Assembly (NCBI RefSeq): GCF_010120715.1
Contig: NZ_CP047591.1
Coordinates: 1,612,001 to 1,676,000 of the forward strand
Direction of reading: 5' to 3'
DNA length: 64,000 bases
Source of the DNA: Aminipila terrae
Lineage (GTDB): Bacteria > Bacillota > Clostridia > Peptostreptococcales > Anaerovoracaceae
Positions 8,637-17,995 of this stretch are shown piece by piece (positions within the stretch are counted from its first letter, which is position 1; each line of letters opens with the position of its first letter). The notes under the pieces are model-generated. The model worked only from the letters and a program-made list of their open reading frames with translations, had not been told where the DNA came from and made no database searches. The position numbers and the translations under genes are program-made.

Positions 8637-10226
8637 TTAATATTTATCACTATAGTCATTAATTGCAGTACCTGCTGGAGTAGCCGCTTTAGGAACTGTA
8701 GTGTGTTGGGACTTCATTTCAAATTTAGGACTTTCTACAATTGGTTTAAATGTTTCATTCTGCTTTACTTCAACCTTTGGTTTCTTTTCTGGAAGTTTCT
8801 CTTTTGGTATATGTACTTCTTTTTCTTTATATATAACCTGTTCTTTTGGCTTTTTTGGCTCTTCCAGTATGTTTACAACCGGTTTGGGGCTAGGCTTCTT
8901 TACTGGTGCAGTAATTGCAGCTGGCTTTTGTATTGCTGGTGGTGTTTTAATTTCCGCAACAGTCTCCATAACACTATTATCAATTTTAAATTTTTCAACT
9001 AATTTATTTAGTAACTCAGCTTGTGCATTTAGTTCTTCACTTGCCGCAGCACTTTCTTCAGCCGTAGCAGAGTTGTTTTGAACAACTCCTGAAATTTGGT
9101 CGATACCATCACTTACCAGTGTGATTGAATTGGACTGTTCTTCAGAAGCCTTAGCAATTTCCGTGATTAAAGAATTAACTGCACCGGATTTTTCAACTAC
9201 TGAAAGTAAAGACGCTGCAGTATCATCAGCTATTTGTGAACCATTTGCCACAGCAGAAACAGTTTGTTCGATTAAAGCGGTGGTATTCTTGGCTGCCTCT
9301 GCGGATTTTGTTGCAAGATTACGAACTTCATCTGCTACAACGGCGAATCCCTTTCCTGCAGTACCTGCTCGGGCAGCTTCAACAGCAGCGTTAAGAGCCA
9401 GTATATTAGTCTGAAAGGCAATGTCTTCAATTGTTTTAATAATCTTTCCAATCTCGTTGGATTTATCCGTGATATCGTTCATGGCAGAAGTCATGGCTTT
9501 CATCTGTGAATTACTTTCCATAACACCAGCCCCGGCTTCACTGGATCTAAGATTGGCTTCGTAAGCATTCTGCGCATTCAGTTTAACATGTTGAGAAATC
9601 TCAGCAATTGTTGCAGAAAGTTCTTCAATGCTGCTTGCCTGCTGTACGGCACCTTCTGAAAGGGTCTGGGAGGATGACGAAATATGTTCTGCACCCTGGT
9701 TCACCTGTGAAGAAGACTTCTGTATCTGGGAAATAGTATCATACATGTTGGATTTTATATTTCTAAGATGAGTTGCAGTGTTCTTAAAATCCCCGATGTA
9801 TATATTTACATTTTTACTTTTTATATTGAAATTATAGTCAGCCATTTCAGATAACAAATAGTTTATATCTGAAACATATTCTTTTATAGTCTTCACAACA
9901 GTATTAAAAGCTGTGGAAACCTGTCCAATTTCATCGCTGCTTTCAGTATCCAGTTGAATATTAAAATCACCTTTTGAAAGCTTTTCTGCGGCGGAAACTA
10001 TGTCATTAATGGGCTTCAGGGTTTGTCTGGTGACATTAAAGATAATCAGGACTAAAACAACCAGAGCAACCAGATAAAAACCGATAAGAAAACCAATAGA
10101 ATTCAAAAGGCCGGTTGCTTTCAGGACTGTAGTCGCTATAATAAGAAAACCAAAAACAACGGCTAAGGCAATAGCTGAAATGGATGCAATTTTTACAGAC
10201 AGACTTTTTTCTCTGTTATTTGCCAT
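8637..10226 (-). CDS. methyl-accepting chemotaxis protein with short sensor region and Lys/Pro-rich tail
   Basis: Transmembrane chemoreceptor that would signal to CheA/CheW. The start at 10226 (MANNREK) is chosen because GAGGTGAG lies just upstream; an in-frame ATG at 10295 lacks a ribosome site. Of about 529 residues, two hydrophobic helices (about 13-36 and 43-66) are nearly adjacent, so there is almost no extracytoplasmic sensor. A HAMP-like region follows, then the coiled-coil signalling domain with the conserved hairpin tip ([18 protein letters not shown]). After it comes a roughly 110-residue tail rich in Lys, Pro and Glu ([27 protein letters not shown]), which is atypical. The ligand is unknown; signals may be internal or membrane-borne. 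Confidence 0.92.
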   Translation of the reverse strand: MANNREKSLSVKIASISAIALAVVFGFLIIATTVLKATGLLNSIGFLIGFYLVALVVLVLIIFNVTRQTLKPINDIVSAAEKLSKGDFNIQLDTESSDEIGQVSTAFNTVVKTIKEYVSDINYLLSEMADYNFNIKSKNVNIYIGDFKNTATHLRNIKSNMYDTISQIQKSSSQVNQGAEHISSSSQTLSEGAVQQASSIEELSATIAEISQHVKLNAQNAYEANLRSSEAGAGVMESNSQMKAMTSAMNDITDKSNEIGKIIKTIEDIAFQTNILALNAAVEAARAGTAGKGFAVVADEVRNLATKSAEAAKNTTALIEQTVSAVANGSQIADDTAASLLSVVEKSGAVNSLITEIAKASEEQSNSITLVSDGIDQISGVVQNNSATAEESAAASEELNAQAELLNKLVEKFKIDNSVMETVAEIKTPPAIQKPAAITAPVKKPSPKPVVNILEEPKKPKEQVIYKEKEVHIPKEKLPEKKPKVEVKQNETFKPIVESPKFEMKSQHTTVPKAATPAGTAINDYSDKY

Positions 10227-10492
10227 AAGACTCACCTCACAATGAATGTTTAAGTTAAAATAAATCAATATTTCTGTTAAAATTAAAGTACTCAAATTGC
10301 ATTAAAATAACAAATTCGGACAATTAATCCAACTTAGTTACAGTATAGTACATTATGTGATAAGTGTCTATGTAAATATAAAAAAATATGGCTGAAAATG
10401 GCATATTTTTGCATTATACATCATATTATTTAAAAGTGTGCTATCATAAAATAATAGGAAGTTTAATAGTAAAAAATAGCAAGAAGGTACTT

Positions 10493-10761
10493 ATGAAAAA
10501 ATAAATTATGTATATATATTAGAATGCAGCGATGGAACATATTATACGGGATGGACTGTAGATCTTGAGGAAAGAATAAAAACCCATAATGAAGGGACTG
10601 GTCCGAAAGTTTCAAAATACACAAGAAGCAGGAGACCAGTAAAATTGGTTTATGTAGAAGAATATGAAGATAAATCCCAGGCTCTAAAAAGGGAGTGGGC
10701 AATAAAAAAGTTAACCAGAACTGAAAAGAAAAGATTGATTTGCAGCAAGATTGTACGGTGA
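10493..10761 (+). CDS. GIY-YIG domain protein (frameshifted near its start)
   Basis: Small single-domain GIY-YIG protein of the UPF0213/YhbQ type, with a possible nuclease fold. The reading frame 10504-10761 encodes NYVYILECSDGTYYTGWTVD followed by a basic helix-rich region ending ALKREWAIKKLTRTEKKRLI, the family layout. That frame has no start codon. The ATG at 10493 with an AAGAAGG site is in another frame and meets a stop after three codons. Adding one A to the A6 run at 10496-10501 gives MKKINYVYILECSDG, the expected N-terminus of a protein of about 89 residues. Function in bacteria is poorly defined. Confidence 0.75.
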
Positions 10762-10927
10762 ATTTCACAAATTGTATTTAAATTGTACTAATCGAAAAAA
10801 ACGTTGAATAAAAAAACTACTGTGCTAGAATGGGTTTATTAAAAATGTATACGATTTCAAATATAAAAACATTTTGATTTCCATAATAAAATAATTAAAA
10901 AGGATTAAGCAGCGAGGGTTTTTAAAA

Positions 10928-12583
10928 ATGGATAAAAAGTTAAATACAGCACAGATGTTAGTAAAATGCCTGGAGCAGGAAGACGTAGAATATATATTTG
11001 GTATACCGGGAGAAGAAAACCTGGATGTGATGAATGCCTTACAGGAATCATCCATTAACTTTATTACAACAAGGCATGAACAGGGAGCAGCATTTATGGC
11101 GGATGTATATGGAAGACTAACAGGGAAAGCAGGTGTCTGCTTATCAACCTTAGGCCCTGGAGCAACAAACTTAGTTACAGGAGTTGCAGATGCCCATGAA
11201 GATGGTGCACCGCTTATAGCAATAACGGGGCAGGTTGGAACGGAAAGAATGCATATAACATCTCATCAATCCTTGGATTTATGTAAATTATTTGAACCAA
11301 TTACGAAGAAAAGCAAGCAGATTGTAAGGCCGGATACTGTAAGTGAGATTGTGCGTATTGCTTTTAAATATGCTGAAAGTGAGAAACCAGGAGCCTGTCA
11401 TATAGATTTGCCTGTAAACATAGCAGGAATGGAAGTAAGCGATGATGAAAAGCCTCTTGAAAAGAGGAATGCACCTCCGGAAATGGCAGATATAAATAGC
11501 ATAGAAGATGCAGCGGGGGCAATATTTTCTTCTCAGCACCCAGTAGTTTTAGTAGGAAGCGGTGCAGTAAGAGGGAGATGCTGTGAGGCTTTGACCCGAT
11601 TTGCAGAAAGTCTGAAAATCCCGGTTATTAATACAATGATGGCAAAAGGGATCATCCCCTACGATAATAAATATTCTTTATGGACAGTAGGTATTCCACA
11701 GAAGGACTATGCAAACAAAGTACTTGAAAAGGCAGACCTTGTTATTGCGGTTGGATATGACATAGTAGAATACGCGCCTGTAAGATGGAACAGGGAGCGA
11801 AATCACCGAATTATCCATGTGGATACCAGGCCATCTCACATAAATAAGTATTTTGAACCAGCAGTTGAAGTAATTGGAGATATTGCACATTCGCTGACAC
11901 AGATTAGAAGAAGAGTACATAGAAATACAGAACCGGAATTTGCCCTGAAGGTTAAAGCTGCCATGGAAGAAGAGTACAACTCCTATGCAGAAGACAACAG
12001 CTTTCCCATGAAACCCCAGAAGATTCTTTATGATGTAAGAAAAGTCCTGGCAGATGATGATATCGTTATATCAGATGTAGGTGCGCATAAAATGTGGATT
12101 GCAAGGCACTACCACTGCAGAATACCTAATACCTGCATCATTTCCAATGGATTTGCTACTATGGGAATTGCAGTACCGGGTGCTGTTTCTGCAAAATTAA
12201 TCAATCCAGATAAAAAAGTACTTGCCATAACTGGTGATGGTGGGTTTATGATGAATTCACAGGAGATTGAAACCGCTTTGCGAATAGGCACTCCAATAGT
12301 CATACTCATTTTTAATGATAGCAATTATGGACTAATTAAGTGGAAACAGATGGATAAATTTAATAAAAGCTGTTATGTGAATTTTATAAATCCTGATTTT
12401 GTTAAATATGCGGAGAGTTTTGGGGCCAGGGGTTATCGGGTTGAAACTGCTGAGGATTTAATTCCTACATTGGAAGAAGCTTTCAGACAGAATGTTGCCT
12501 GTATTATTGACTGCAAAGTGGATTATGATGAAAATATAAAACTTACGACTCATTTAAAAGAAGTCTATGCAAGCGAGATTTAA
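10928..12583 (+). CDS. alsS: acetolactate synthase, catabolic (AlsS-like) TPP enzyme
   Basis: Thiamine-diphosphate enzyme expected to condense two pyruvates to acetolactate. The 551-residue protein has the three-domain layout of the family: the N-terminal PYR domain with the catalytic glutamate in TTRHEQGAAFMA, a central domain with a GDIAHS-like segment, and the C-terminal PP domain with the TPP/metal motif GDGGFMMNSQE...NDSNYG. It resembles the single-subunit catabolic enzyme more than IlvB (VDYDENIKL near the C-terminus as in AlsS), and no small regulatory subunit is nearby. There is also no acetolactate decarboxylase in the window, so the end product is uncertain. Confidence 0.82.
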   Translation: MDKKLNTAQMLVKCLEQEDVEYIFGIPGEENLDVMNALQESSINFITTRHEQGAAFMADVYGRLTGKAGVCLSTLGPGATNLVTGVADAHEDGAPLIAITGQVGTERMHITSHQSLDLCKLFEPITKKSKQIVRPDTVSEIVRIAFKYAESEKPGACHIDLPVNIAGMEVSDDEKPLEKRNAPPEMADINSIEDAAGAIFSSQHPVVLVGSGAVRGRCCEALTRFAESLKIPVINTMMAKGIIPYDNKYSLWTVGIPQKDYANKVLEKADLVIAVGYDIVEYAPVRWNRERNHRIIHVDTRPSHINKYFEPAVEVIGDIAHSLTQIRRRVHRNTEPEFALKVKAAMEEEYNSYAEDNSFPMKPQKILYDVRKVLADDDIVISDVGAHKMWIARHYHCRIPNTCIISNGFATMGIAVPGAVSAKLINPDKKVLAITGDGGFMMNSQEIETALRIGTPIVILIFNDSNYGLIKWKQMDKFNKSCYVNFINPDFVKYAESFGARGYRVETAEDLIPTLEEAFRQNVACIIDCKVDYDENIKLTTHLKEVYASEI

Positions 12584-12661
12584 TGTTGTATAATAAAGTA
12601 ATATTTTACAATATTATTACGGTAAAATGTAGTAAGTCTAATTTGTATGGGAGGAATGGAT

Positions 12662-13591
12662 ATGGCAATTCCAGAGAGTATTAGTAAGACTAGTATACTT
12701 TTAGAATCAGGCACAAATGAACTTGAGATTATAGAATTTACAGTTGCAGACGAGATATTTGGAATAAATGTTGCTAAAGTTCGTGAAATTATGGTGGCTC
12801 AGAAAGTCAAGCCTATGCCTAATTCACATCACGTGGTAGAGGGTGTATTTAAACCAAGAGACGAGATTATAACAGTAATAAGTCTTGCAAAATATCTTGG
12901 CCTTCCTGAATATGAAAACTCTGGACGTGATATTTTTGTTGTTACCCATTTTAATAACTTAAATTTTGCTTTTCATGTACATACAGTAGTTGGAATTGAC
13001 AGAATTTCCTGGACAGCAATAAAGAAACCGGATAAAGCTGTTTATGGTGGACAGGATGGTGCTGCAACTGGAATAGCAGAATATCAGGGACGTCTTATAA
13101 CAATCCTTGATTTTGAAAAGATTGTAGCAGAGATTAGTCCAGAATCCAGTATACAGGTTGAATCCATTGAAAAAATGGGCGAACGTCACATTATGGAAAA
13201 AACAATTTTAGTAGCAGAAGATTCTATGCTGCTTTCAAAAATGATTATAGAATGCTTACATAAAGCCGGGTATAAAAATACCGTAAAGACAGAAAACGGA
13301 CAGGAAGCCTGGGATTATTTGCTGGAAGCAAAAGAATCAGGAGATCCGATAAAAGACCATGTGGCTTGTATTGTAACGGACATTGAAATGCCTTTGATGG
13401 ACGGACACAGACTGACAAAACTGGTAAAAGAGGATCCGATTCTTAAGAATATTCCTTTAATCTTATTCTCATCACTGATTAGTGAAGAAATGCGTATAAA
13501 AGGAAAACAGCTTGGTGCAGACGAGCAAATCAGTAAACCGGAGATTGGAAAACTGGTTTCAATAATTGATGACCTTACAGCCAATCATTAA
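12662..13591 (+). CDS. cheV: CheV-type chemotaxis coupling protein (CheW domain + receiver)
   Basis: Coupling protein linking chemoreceptors to CheA with a phosphorylatable receiver that tunes adaptation. The N-terminal half is a CheW domain (IEFTVADEIFGINVAKVREI), and the C-terminal half is a response-regulator receiver with acidic residues (VAED), the phospho-acceptor aspartate in IVTDIEMPLMDG, and the conserved Ser and Lys (LFSS, ISKPE). The start at 12662 sits 7 nt after GGGAGG; two ATGs just upstream overlap that site. The chemoreceptor at 8637-10226 is a natural partner but is not co-transcribed. A terminator-like hairpin follows. Confidence 0.9.
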   Translation: MAIPESISKTSILLESGTNELEIIEFTVADEIFGINVAKVREIMVAQKVKPMPNSHHVVEGVFKPRDEIITVISLAKYLGLPEYENSGRDIFVVTHFNNLNFAFHVHTVVGIDRISWTAIKKPDKAVYGGQDGAATGIAEYQGRLITILDFEKIVAEISPESSIQVESIEKMGERHIMEKTILVAEDSMLLSKMIIECLHKAGYKNTVKTENGQEAWDYLLEAKESGDPIKDHVACIVTDIEMPLMDGHRLTKLVKEDPILKNIPLILFSSLISEEMRIKGKQLGADEQISKPEIGKLVSIIDDLTANH

Positions 13592-13605
13592 TTAAAAAGC
13601 TAAAG

Positions 13606-13637
13606 TAGACATGATGATATTTATCGTGTCTATTTTT
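13606..13637 (+). terminator. intrinsic terminator after cheV-like gene
   Basis: TAGACATGAT (13606-13615) pairs with ATCGTGTCTA (13623-13632), with one G-U pair, followed by five Ts. Confidence 0.75.
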
Positions 13638-13692
13638 ATATTGTAAAATAGTAAAAACTACAAAACATAATTCTGAGACAGGAGGAAAGGGT

Positions 13693-14184
13693 ATGGAAAA
13701 ACTAACACATATTGATAAGCAGGGCAATGCCAGAATGGTAAATGTAGGAGAAAAAATGCCCACAGAAAGAATTGCCGAAGCAGTTGGTTATGTCCTGATC
13801 AATAAGGAAACCCTTGAAATAATTATAAAGGGACAAAATAAAAAGGGTGAAGTACTGGGGACAGCCCGGATTGCTGGAATTATGGCAGCCAAAAGAACAT
13901 CGGATATAATACCTATGTGCCATTCTTTACTGTTAACGGGTGTAGATATAGACTTTGAAATGTCAGAACTGGCAGACAATCAGGGGAAAATAAAAATCAC
14001 AAGCAGAGTAACCTGCAGTGGAAAAACCGGAGTTGAAATGGAAGCACTCACTGCAGTCTCTGTGGCAGCACTGACTATATATGATATGTGCAAGGCAGTG
14101 CAACGGGATATTTGTATTGAAAATATTCATTTACTAAAAAAAAGCGGAGGCAAAAGCGGGGAATTTATTTATAGTGCTCTTTGA
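13693..14184 (+). CDS. moaC: cyclic pyranopterin monophosphate synthase MoaC
   Basis: Second step of molybdopterin biosynthesis, converting the MoaA product to cyclic pyranopterin monophosphate. The 163-residue length is standard. Conserved MoaC stretches are visible: [15 protein letters not shown] and [18 protein letters not shown] followed by IYDMCKA. GGAGGAAAGGGT precedes the ATG. No other moa or moe genes lie in the window, so it is an isolated cofactor gene here. Its 3' end overlaps the convergent endonuclease IV gene by 20 bp. Confidence 0.95.
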   Translation: MEKLTHIDKQGNARMVNVGEKMPTERIAEAVGYVLINKETLEIIIKGQNKKGEVLGTARIAGIMAAKRTSDIIPMCHSLLLTGVDIDFEMSELADNQGKIKITSRVTCSGKTGVEMEALTAVSVAALTIYDMCKAVQRDICIENIHLLKKSGGKSGEFIYSAL

Positions 14185-14995
14185 GTACAGCGATTTCTTT
14201 CTGGTATCCCTCAAGCTCATTTGGAGTTTCAAGAATAAAAGGCAGGTGGCACAGTTTTGGGTGATTTATAATATTGCAGATTGCTTCAAGTCCTATATGG
14301 CCGTCTCCTATTTTTGCGTGCCTGTCCTTGTGTGAGGCCAAGGGGTTTAAGCTGTCGTTTATGTGCATGGCATATAATTTGTCCAATCCAACAATCTCAT
14401 CAAAATCAGATAAAACTTCATCCAGATTATTCACAAGATCATACCCTGCATCGTTAACATGACACGTATCCATACATACACCAATTTTATCTTTTAATTG
14501 TATCTTGTCAATAATGGCTTTTAATTCTTCAAAGCTGCTACCCACTTCGCTTCCTTTACCAGACATGGTTTCCAGTAAGACAATGGTAGACTGATCTTTT
14601 TTCATTAGATCATTCAGCAAGCTGGCGATTATTTCAATACCTGATTCTATACCCTGGCCCACATGACTGCCTGGGTGAAAATTATAGTAGTTTCCAGGGA
14701 GATATTCCATACGCCTTAAGTCATCTTCTATAATCATATGCGCAAACTCTCTGGTTTTCATATCTTTGGAACAGGGGTTAACTGTGTATGGGGCATGAGC
14801 AACCAGTTTAGCGAAATTGTTCTCTTCTGCAAGTTTAAGAAATGCCTGCACGTCCTTTTCATCTATTTCTTTGGCTTTTCCCCCTCTGGGATTTCTGGTA
14901 AAAAACTGGAAAGTATTTGCCCCAATTGAAAGGGCCACTTCTCCCATATTTTTAAATCCCTTTGATGCGGATAAATGGCAACCTATATTAAGCAT
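14165..14995 (-). CDS. nfo: deoxyribonuclease IV (endonuclease IV)
   Basis: Zinc-dependent AP endonuclease that cuts 5' of abasic sites in base-excision repair. The start at 14995 ([13 protein letters not shown]) follows AAAGGAGG with proper spacing, giving 276 residues, the usual size; the longer frame to 15043 lacks a ribosome site. Metal-ligand motifs of the TIM-barrel are visible: [40 protein letters not shown] and ILETP near the end. It is convergent with and overlaps moaC. Confidence 0.95.
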   Translation of the reverse strand: MLNIGCHLSASKGFKNMGEVALSIGANTFQFFTRNPRGGKAKEIDEKDVQAFLKLAEENNFAKLVAHAPYTVNPCSKDMKTREFAHMIIEDDLRRMEYLPGNYYNFHPGSHVGQGIESGIEIIASLLNDLMKKDQSTIVLLETMSGKGSEVGSSFEELKAIIDKIQLKDKIGVCMDTCHVNDAGYDLVNNLDEVLSDFDEIVGLDKLYAMHINDSLNPLASHKDRHAKIGDGHIGLEAICNIINHPKLCHLPFILETPNELEGYQKEIAVLKEHYK

Positions 14996-15151
14996 AAAAA
15001 AGCCTCCTTTTAAACCAAATATTTTTAAATCTGATTCCCTCATAATAGCAGAGAACTGTAGCTAATTCAAGGGATATAAGAGAATAAGACAATAATTGAT
15101 AAAACCAGCATATGATGTATTATTATAAAAATAATTCAGGAGGGGTGGTTT

Positions 15152-16628
15152 ATGGCAGAAAAGTATAAAGCTATATGTTTCCGTGAGTTCACACCGGGAA
15201 ATGAATATAGGGCTTTTGGTGCGTCCGATGAAGCAGAGCCGTTAAAAAAAGTAAAGGCAGTAGCTGATTATTTATTTTCCGAAAATATAAAATTTCGCAT
15301 TCATGTAATCCCGGAATATATTAATCAAGAACATCCAGAGCAAAATATAAGTTTGTGGGATAATTCCTCTGTATATATACAGGAATTTATAAATACCTTA
15401 AATTATCTGAAAAGTAAAGGTGGAATGGAGTTAGACGAATCCATCATAAATATGACAGAATTTCAAAGGAACTACTGGTTAGAACCAGATATTGCAGTAT
15501 TTAATTGTCATTTTTACCGGGAATTCGATTATATGATTTTAGATGATATGAATAGCTGGAAATATGATTCTGAAAAGATCTCACCCCTTCACCAGCTCAT
15601 ACAGGACGGAATGACGGACAATACGGAAGATTTCTTTTCAAGATTACTGGTACAGGGATATAAATCTAAACCAGTAAAAAAAATGGGGCATTTATGCCAG
15701 CAAAGAGTCTAAATACCAAATTGACAAGTGCACATAGAGTATTCAGGGGAGATTTTAACGGAGATGGAAAAGATGATGTTGTGGTTTGGAATATAGTGGA
15801 TGGCAGCTGGACAGTATTTCTCAGCAATATAACTTACCCCTCACCTGAAACAAACACCTCAAATGAGTTTGTTTCGGCAGGAATATGGCTCACAAACTGG
15901 GGAGGGGGAGCAGCTACAGTGCCACTTATAGCTGATGTCAATGGAGATGGAAAAGATGATTTAATCCTATATAGTCCAGATAAAGGAAGTTGGAGAGTTG
16001 CTTTAAGTGACGGGAATCGATTTATTCCTCAGGGAATATGGTTAAATAACTGGGCTAAAAAAACACTAGAAAGCAACTGGACAGTAATGACAGGGGATTT
16101 TGACGGAGATGGTAAGGCGGATATACTGGCAGCAGACGCCATATCTGTTCAGGTGGCATTAAGTGGGGGGCTTCTTTTGCACCTCAACCTTCCTGGTTAT
16201 CCTACCAGAAAAGCGGAATAATCCTTATAGGAGATTTTAATGGAGACGGAAAGGACGACATGGTAATCTGGGACTCTCTTATGGGTAACTGGTATGTGGC
16301 ATTAAGCACAGGAAACAGCTTCCAACAACCGTCAGAACCCTGGTTAAGTAACTGGGCATTGTCCAGCAGTTTCTGGCAACCCCTAATAGGAGATGTCAAT
16401 GGAGATGGAAAAGATGACTTAATCGTATATGCACCGTCAATTGGCAATTGGCAGTTTGCAATGTCCAAGGGGAATTGTTTTGTGGCCAGTGATACGGTTT
16501 TTGGGCCCTGGGGAGTAACCACTTCAGGTGATGCTGTGGCAGGAGATTTTAATGGAGACGGGAAAATGGATATTGGCCTGCAGGATAGGACTAAAGGCAT
16601 ATTTTGCGGTGCTATATCTTCCCTATAA
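15152..16628 (+). CDS. FG-GAP/VCBS repeat protein with N-terminal deacetylase-like (DUF2334-type?) region (twice frameshifted)
   Basis: Three overlapping frames form one gene once two single-base losses are repaired: an A8 run at 15676-15683 (nine expected) and a G6 run at 16165-16170 (seven expected). The result is about 492 residues. Residues 1-180 include VKAVADYLFSENIKFRIHVIPEYIN, resembling the start of DUF2334 polysaccharide-deacetylase-like proteins; this is a weak match. The rest consists of at least five FG-GAP-type beta-propeller blades with calcium-binding signatures (GDFNGDGKDD, ADVNGDGKDD, GDFDGDGKAD, GDVNGDGKDD, GDFNGDGKMD). No signal peptide is seen. A GGAGGGG site precedes the ATG. 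It heads the surface-polymer island; a glycan-binding or glycan-modifying role is inferred. Confidence 0.7.
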
Positions 16629-16635
16629 AGTAAAA

Positions 16636-16675
16636 AATCTCCGTGCTAATAGGTAGTTACTTATTAACACGGAGA
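16636..16675. terminator. bidirectional terminator
   Basis: AATCTCCGTG and CACGGAGATT arms, extended by TAATA/TTATTA pairing, lie between the convergent FG-GAP gene (+) and the fibre-like gene (-), with A/T tracts on each side. Confidence 0.8.
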
Positions 16676-16698
16676 TTACTTTATTCATAACAGACTGT

Positions 16699-17160
16699 TT
16701 AGTTAAAATGCAGTTGTACTAATGCTAGAAGGTCGGTAGAACCCGTTGAAATAGTCTGCAGGCTGTGACCAATTTCTGTATTGAATTGTGGAGTATTAGG
16801 AACATTGTTTAGCTGAATCATTCTGCCGGCTTGAGTAGTACTTACCCCACACCAGAAGCCACTAGTAGCAGTTGCATTATCTTCCAGAAGAACCTCTGCT
16901 TTTCCGTAAACCACGACTTTTACAGGAGAACCATCTGCAATTCCATTTTCATAAATAACCCCAATCGGCATTTGTGAATCGACAGGAGCAATACTTACAC
17001 TGTTATCCACACTTGCACCTGCAATAACAATGGTACCTTTTATACTTAATGCTCCCGTTTTATTGACAAAGGTTTCATAGATTCCGCCCTCAGGGGTGAA
17101 CCCACTGGTGCTGCTGCCAACCTTTGAAGCAAACAGATCGTAGCTTACAATTCCACTCAT
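16699..17160 (-). CDS. fibre/capsid-decoration-like protein with SYDLF N-terminal motif
   Basis: A 153-residue protein without signal peptide or membrane helix, rich in Gly, Ser, Val and Thr. The N-terminus MSGIVSYDLFASKVGSSTSG parallels that of the adjacent upstream gene (MASAISYELFNAKKG). The body (TIVIAGASVDNSVSIAP, GVIYENGIADGSPVKVVVYG) looks like the small beta-rich decoration proteins of phage heads or particles. The gene starts a few bases after the previous stop without a clear ribosome site, so translational coupling is likely. Function unknown: either a phage-derived surface fibre component or part of a spore or cell-surface layer. Confidence 0.6.
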   Translation of the reverse strand: MSGIVSYDLFASKVGSSTSGFTPEGGIYETFVNKTGALSIKGTIVIAGASVDNSVSIAPVDSQMPIGVIYENGIADGSPVKVVVYGKAEVLLEDNATATSGFWCGVSTTQAGRMIQLNNVPNTPQFNTEIGHSLQTISTGSTDLLALVQLHFN

Positions 17161-17164
17161 AGTC

Positions 17165-17767
17165 TTAAGCTATTACAATATAAGGAACAGCGCCTTTTTC
17201 TGCAGCTGTCAGTGCGATATAGTCTGCTTCAGGAATTTGCTGGTTAACCCATGCAGCTGTTGTCAACTTTGAATTCCAGTAATAATAAGCATTTGCAGCT
17301 GTTACATAAGCATAATCTGCTAAGCTTCCTGTTACATGGGCAGTTGTCAAAGCGGATAAATCTGCATATTCACCTTTATAATTGTTAACAACACCAGCTG
17401 GTAACTGACTTTCAGGAACAACACCGCTGCCGTTTAATGAGGCAACGCCATTGGCAGTACCAGCAGGAAGCTGGGCAATAGGAACTTTTGTGTTACTATC
17501 CAGAGAAGCAACACCACTTGCCACTCCAGCAGGAAGCTGAGCAACAGGGACTTTCGTGTTGCCATCCAGAGAGGCAACACCGTTGGCACTACCAGCAGGA
17601 AGCTGACCAACAGGAACTTTTGTGCTTCCATCCAGAGAAGCAACGCCGTTGGCACTACCAGCAGGAAGCTGGGCAACAGGGACCTGAGCGTTAGAATCAA
17701 GTGAAGCTATACCGTTTGCTGCACCTTTTTTCGCGTTAAATAATTCATAACTTATAGCACTAGCCAT
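17165..17767 (-). CDS. phage-tail-fibre-like protein with five 22-residue repeats
   Basis: A 200-residue protein starting at 17767 (GGGAGG 9 nt upstream). After a short N-terminal SYELFNAKKG motif it holds five tandem 22-residue repeats of the form PAGxANGVASLDxxxKVPVxQL (about residues 13-122), as in phage tail-fibre and collar proteins. A C-terminal module follows (NNYKGEYADLSALT, GDYAYV-like text, YYYWNSKLTTAAWV), typical of fibre tips. There are no structural phage genes nearby. In this context, next to methyltransferases and glycosyltransferases, it may be a glycosylated surface filament; this is inference. Confidence 0.65.
   Translation of the reverse strand: MASAISYELFNAKKGAANGIASLDSNAQVPVAQLPAGSANGVASLDGSTKVPVGQLPAGSANGVASLDGNTKVPVAQLPAGVASGVASLDSNTKVPIAQLPAGTANGVASLNGSGVVPESQLPAGVVNNYKGEYADLSALTTAHVTGSLADYAYVTAANAYYYWNSKLTTAAWVNQQIPEADYIALTAAEKGAVPYIVIA
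17402..17731 (-). repeat. five in-frame 66-bp repeats
   Basis: Tandem coding repeats within the fibre-like gene. The unit is 66 bp (22 codons), with the translated core ANGVASLD and KVPV. The second to fourth copies are nearly identical at DNA level, suggesting recent expansion by slippage or recombination. Confidence 0.85.
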
Positions 17768-17995
17768 TATTAAAATCCTCCCTAAGGTATGATGATCCAC
17801 AATATACAGGGATCCGTTTTATTACATTGACATAATCTCTCATAGTCATATTCGTTAATATACTTAATTCTCATAAAAATCAATCCTTAAAGGATAGCTG
17901 ATTTATTTATGGAGATAAAGAACTCCATACTCTAATATAATATTCAAAGTTTGAAATTTGGTTCAAAAAGATTAAATTAAAAGGCAGTTTATAGA

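Noticed and set aside
8631..9414. Plus-strand ORFs over the chemoreceptor gene
   Set aside because: They are antisense shadows of a clear chemoreceptor; the translations are Phe/Trp/Cys-rich or Ala/Ser-rich without domains or ribosome sites.
15694..16221. Separate short FG-GAP genes
   Set aside because: The three adjacent frames share one repeat family and join smoothly after adding one base at each of two homopolymers.
17402..17731. CRISPR-like repeat array
   Set aside because: The repeats are contiguous 66-bp in-frame coding units with no spacers; they encode fibre repeats.
16699..17767. Prophage remnant
   Set aside because: Only fibre- and decoration-like genes are seen; there is no integrase, terminase, portal, lysis gene or attachment site, so a prophage cannot be supported.
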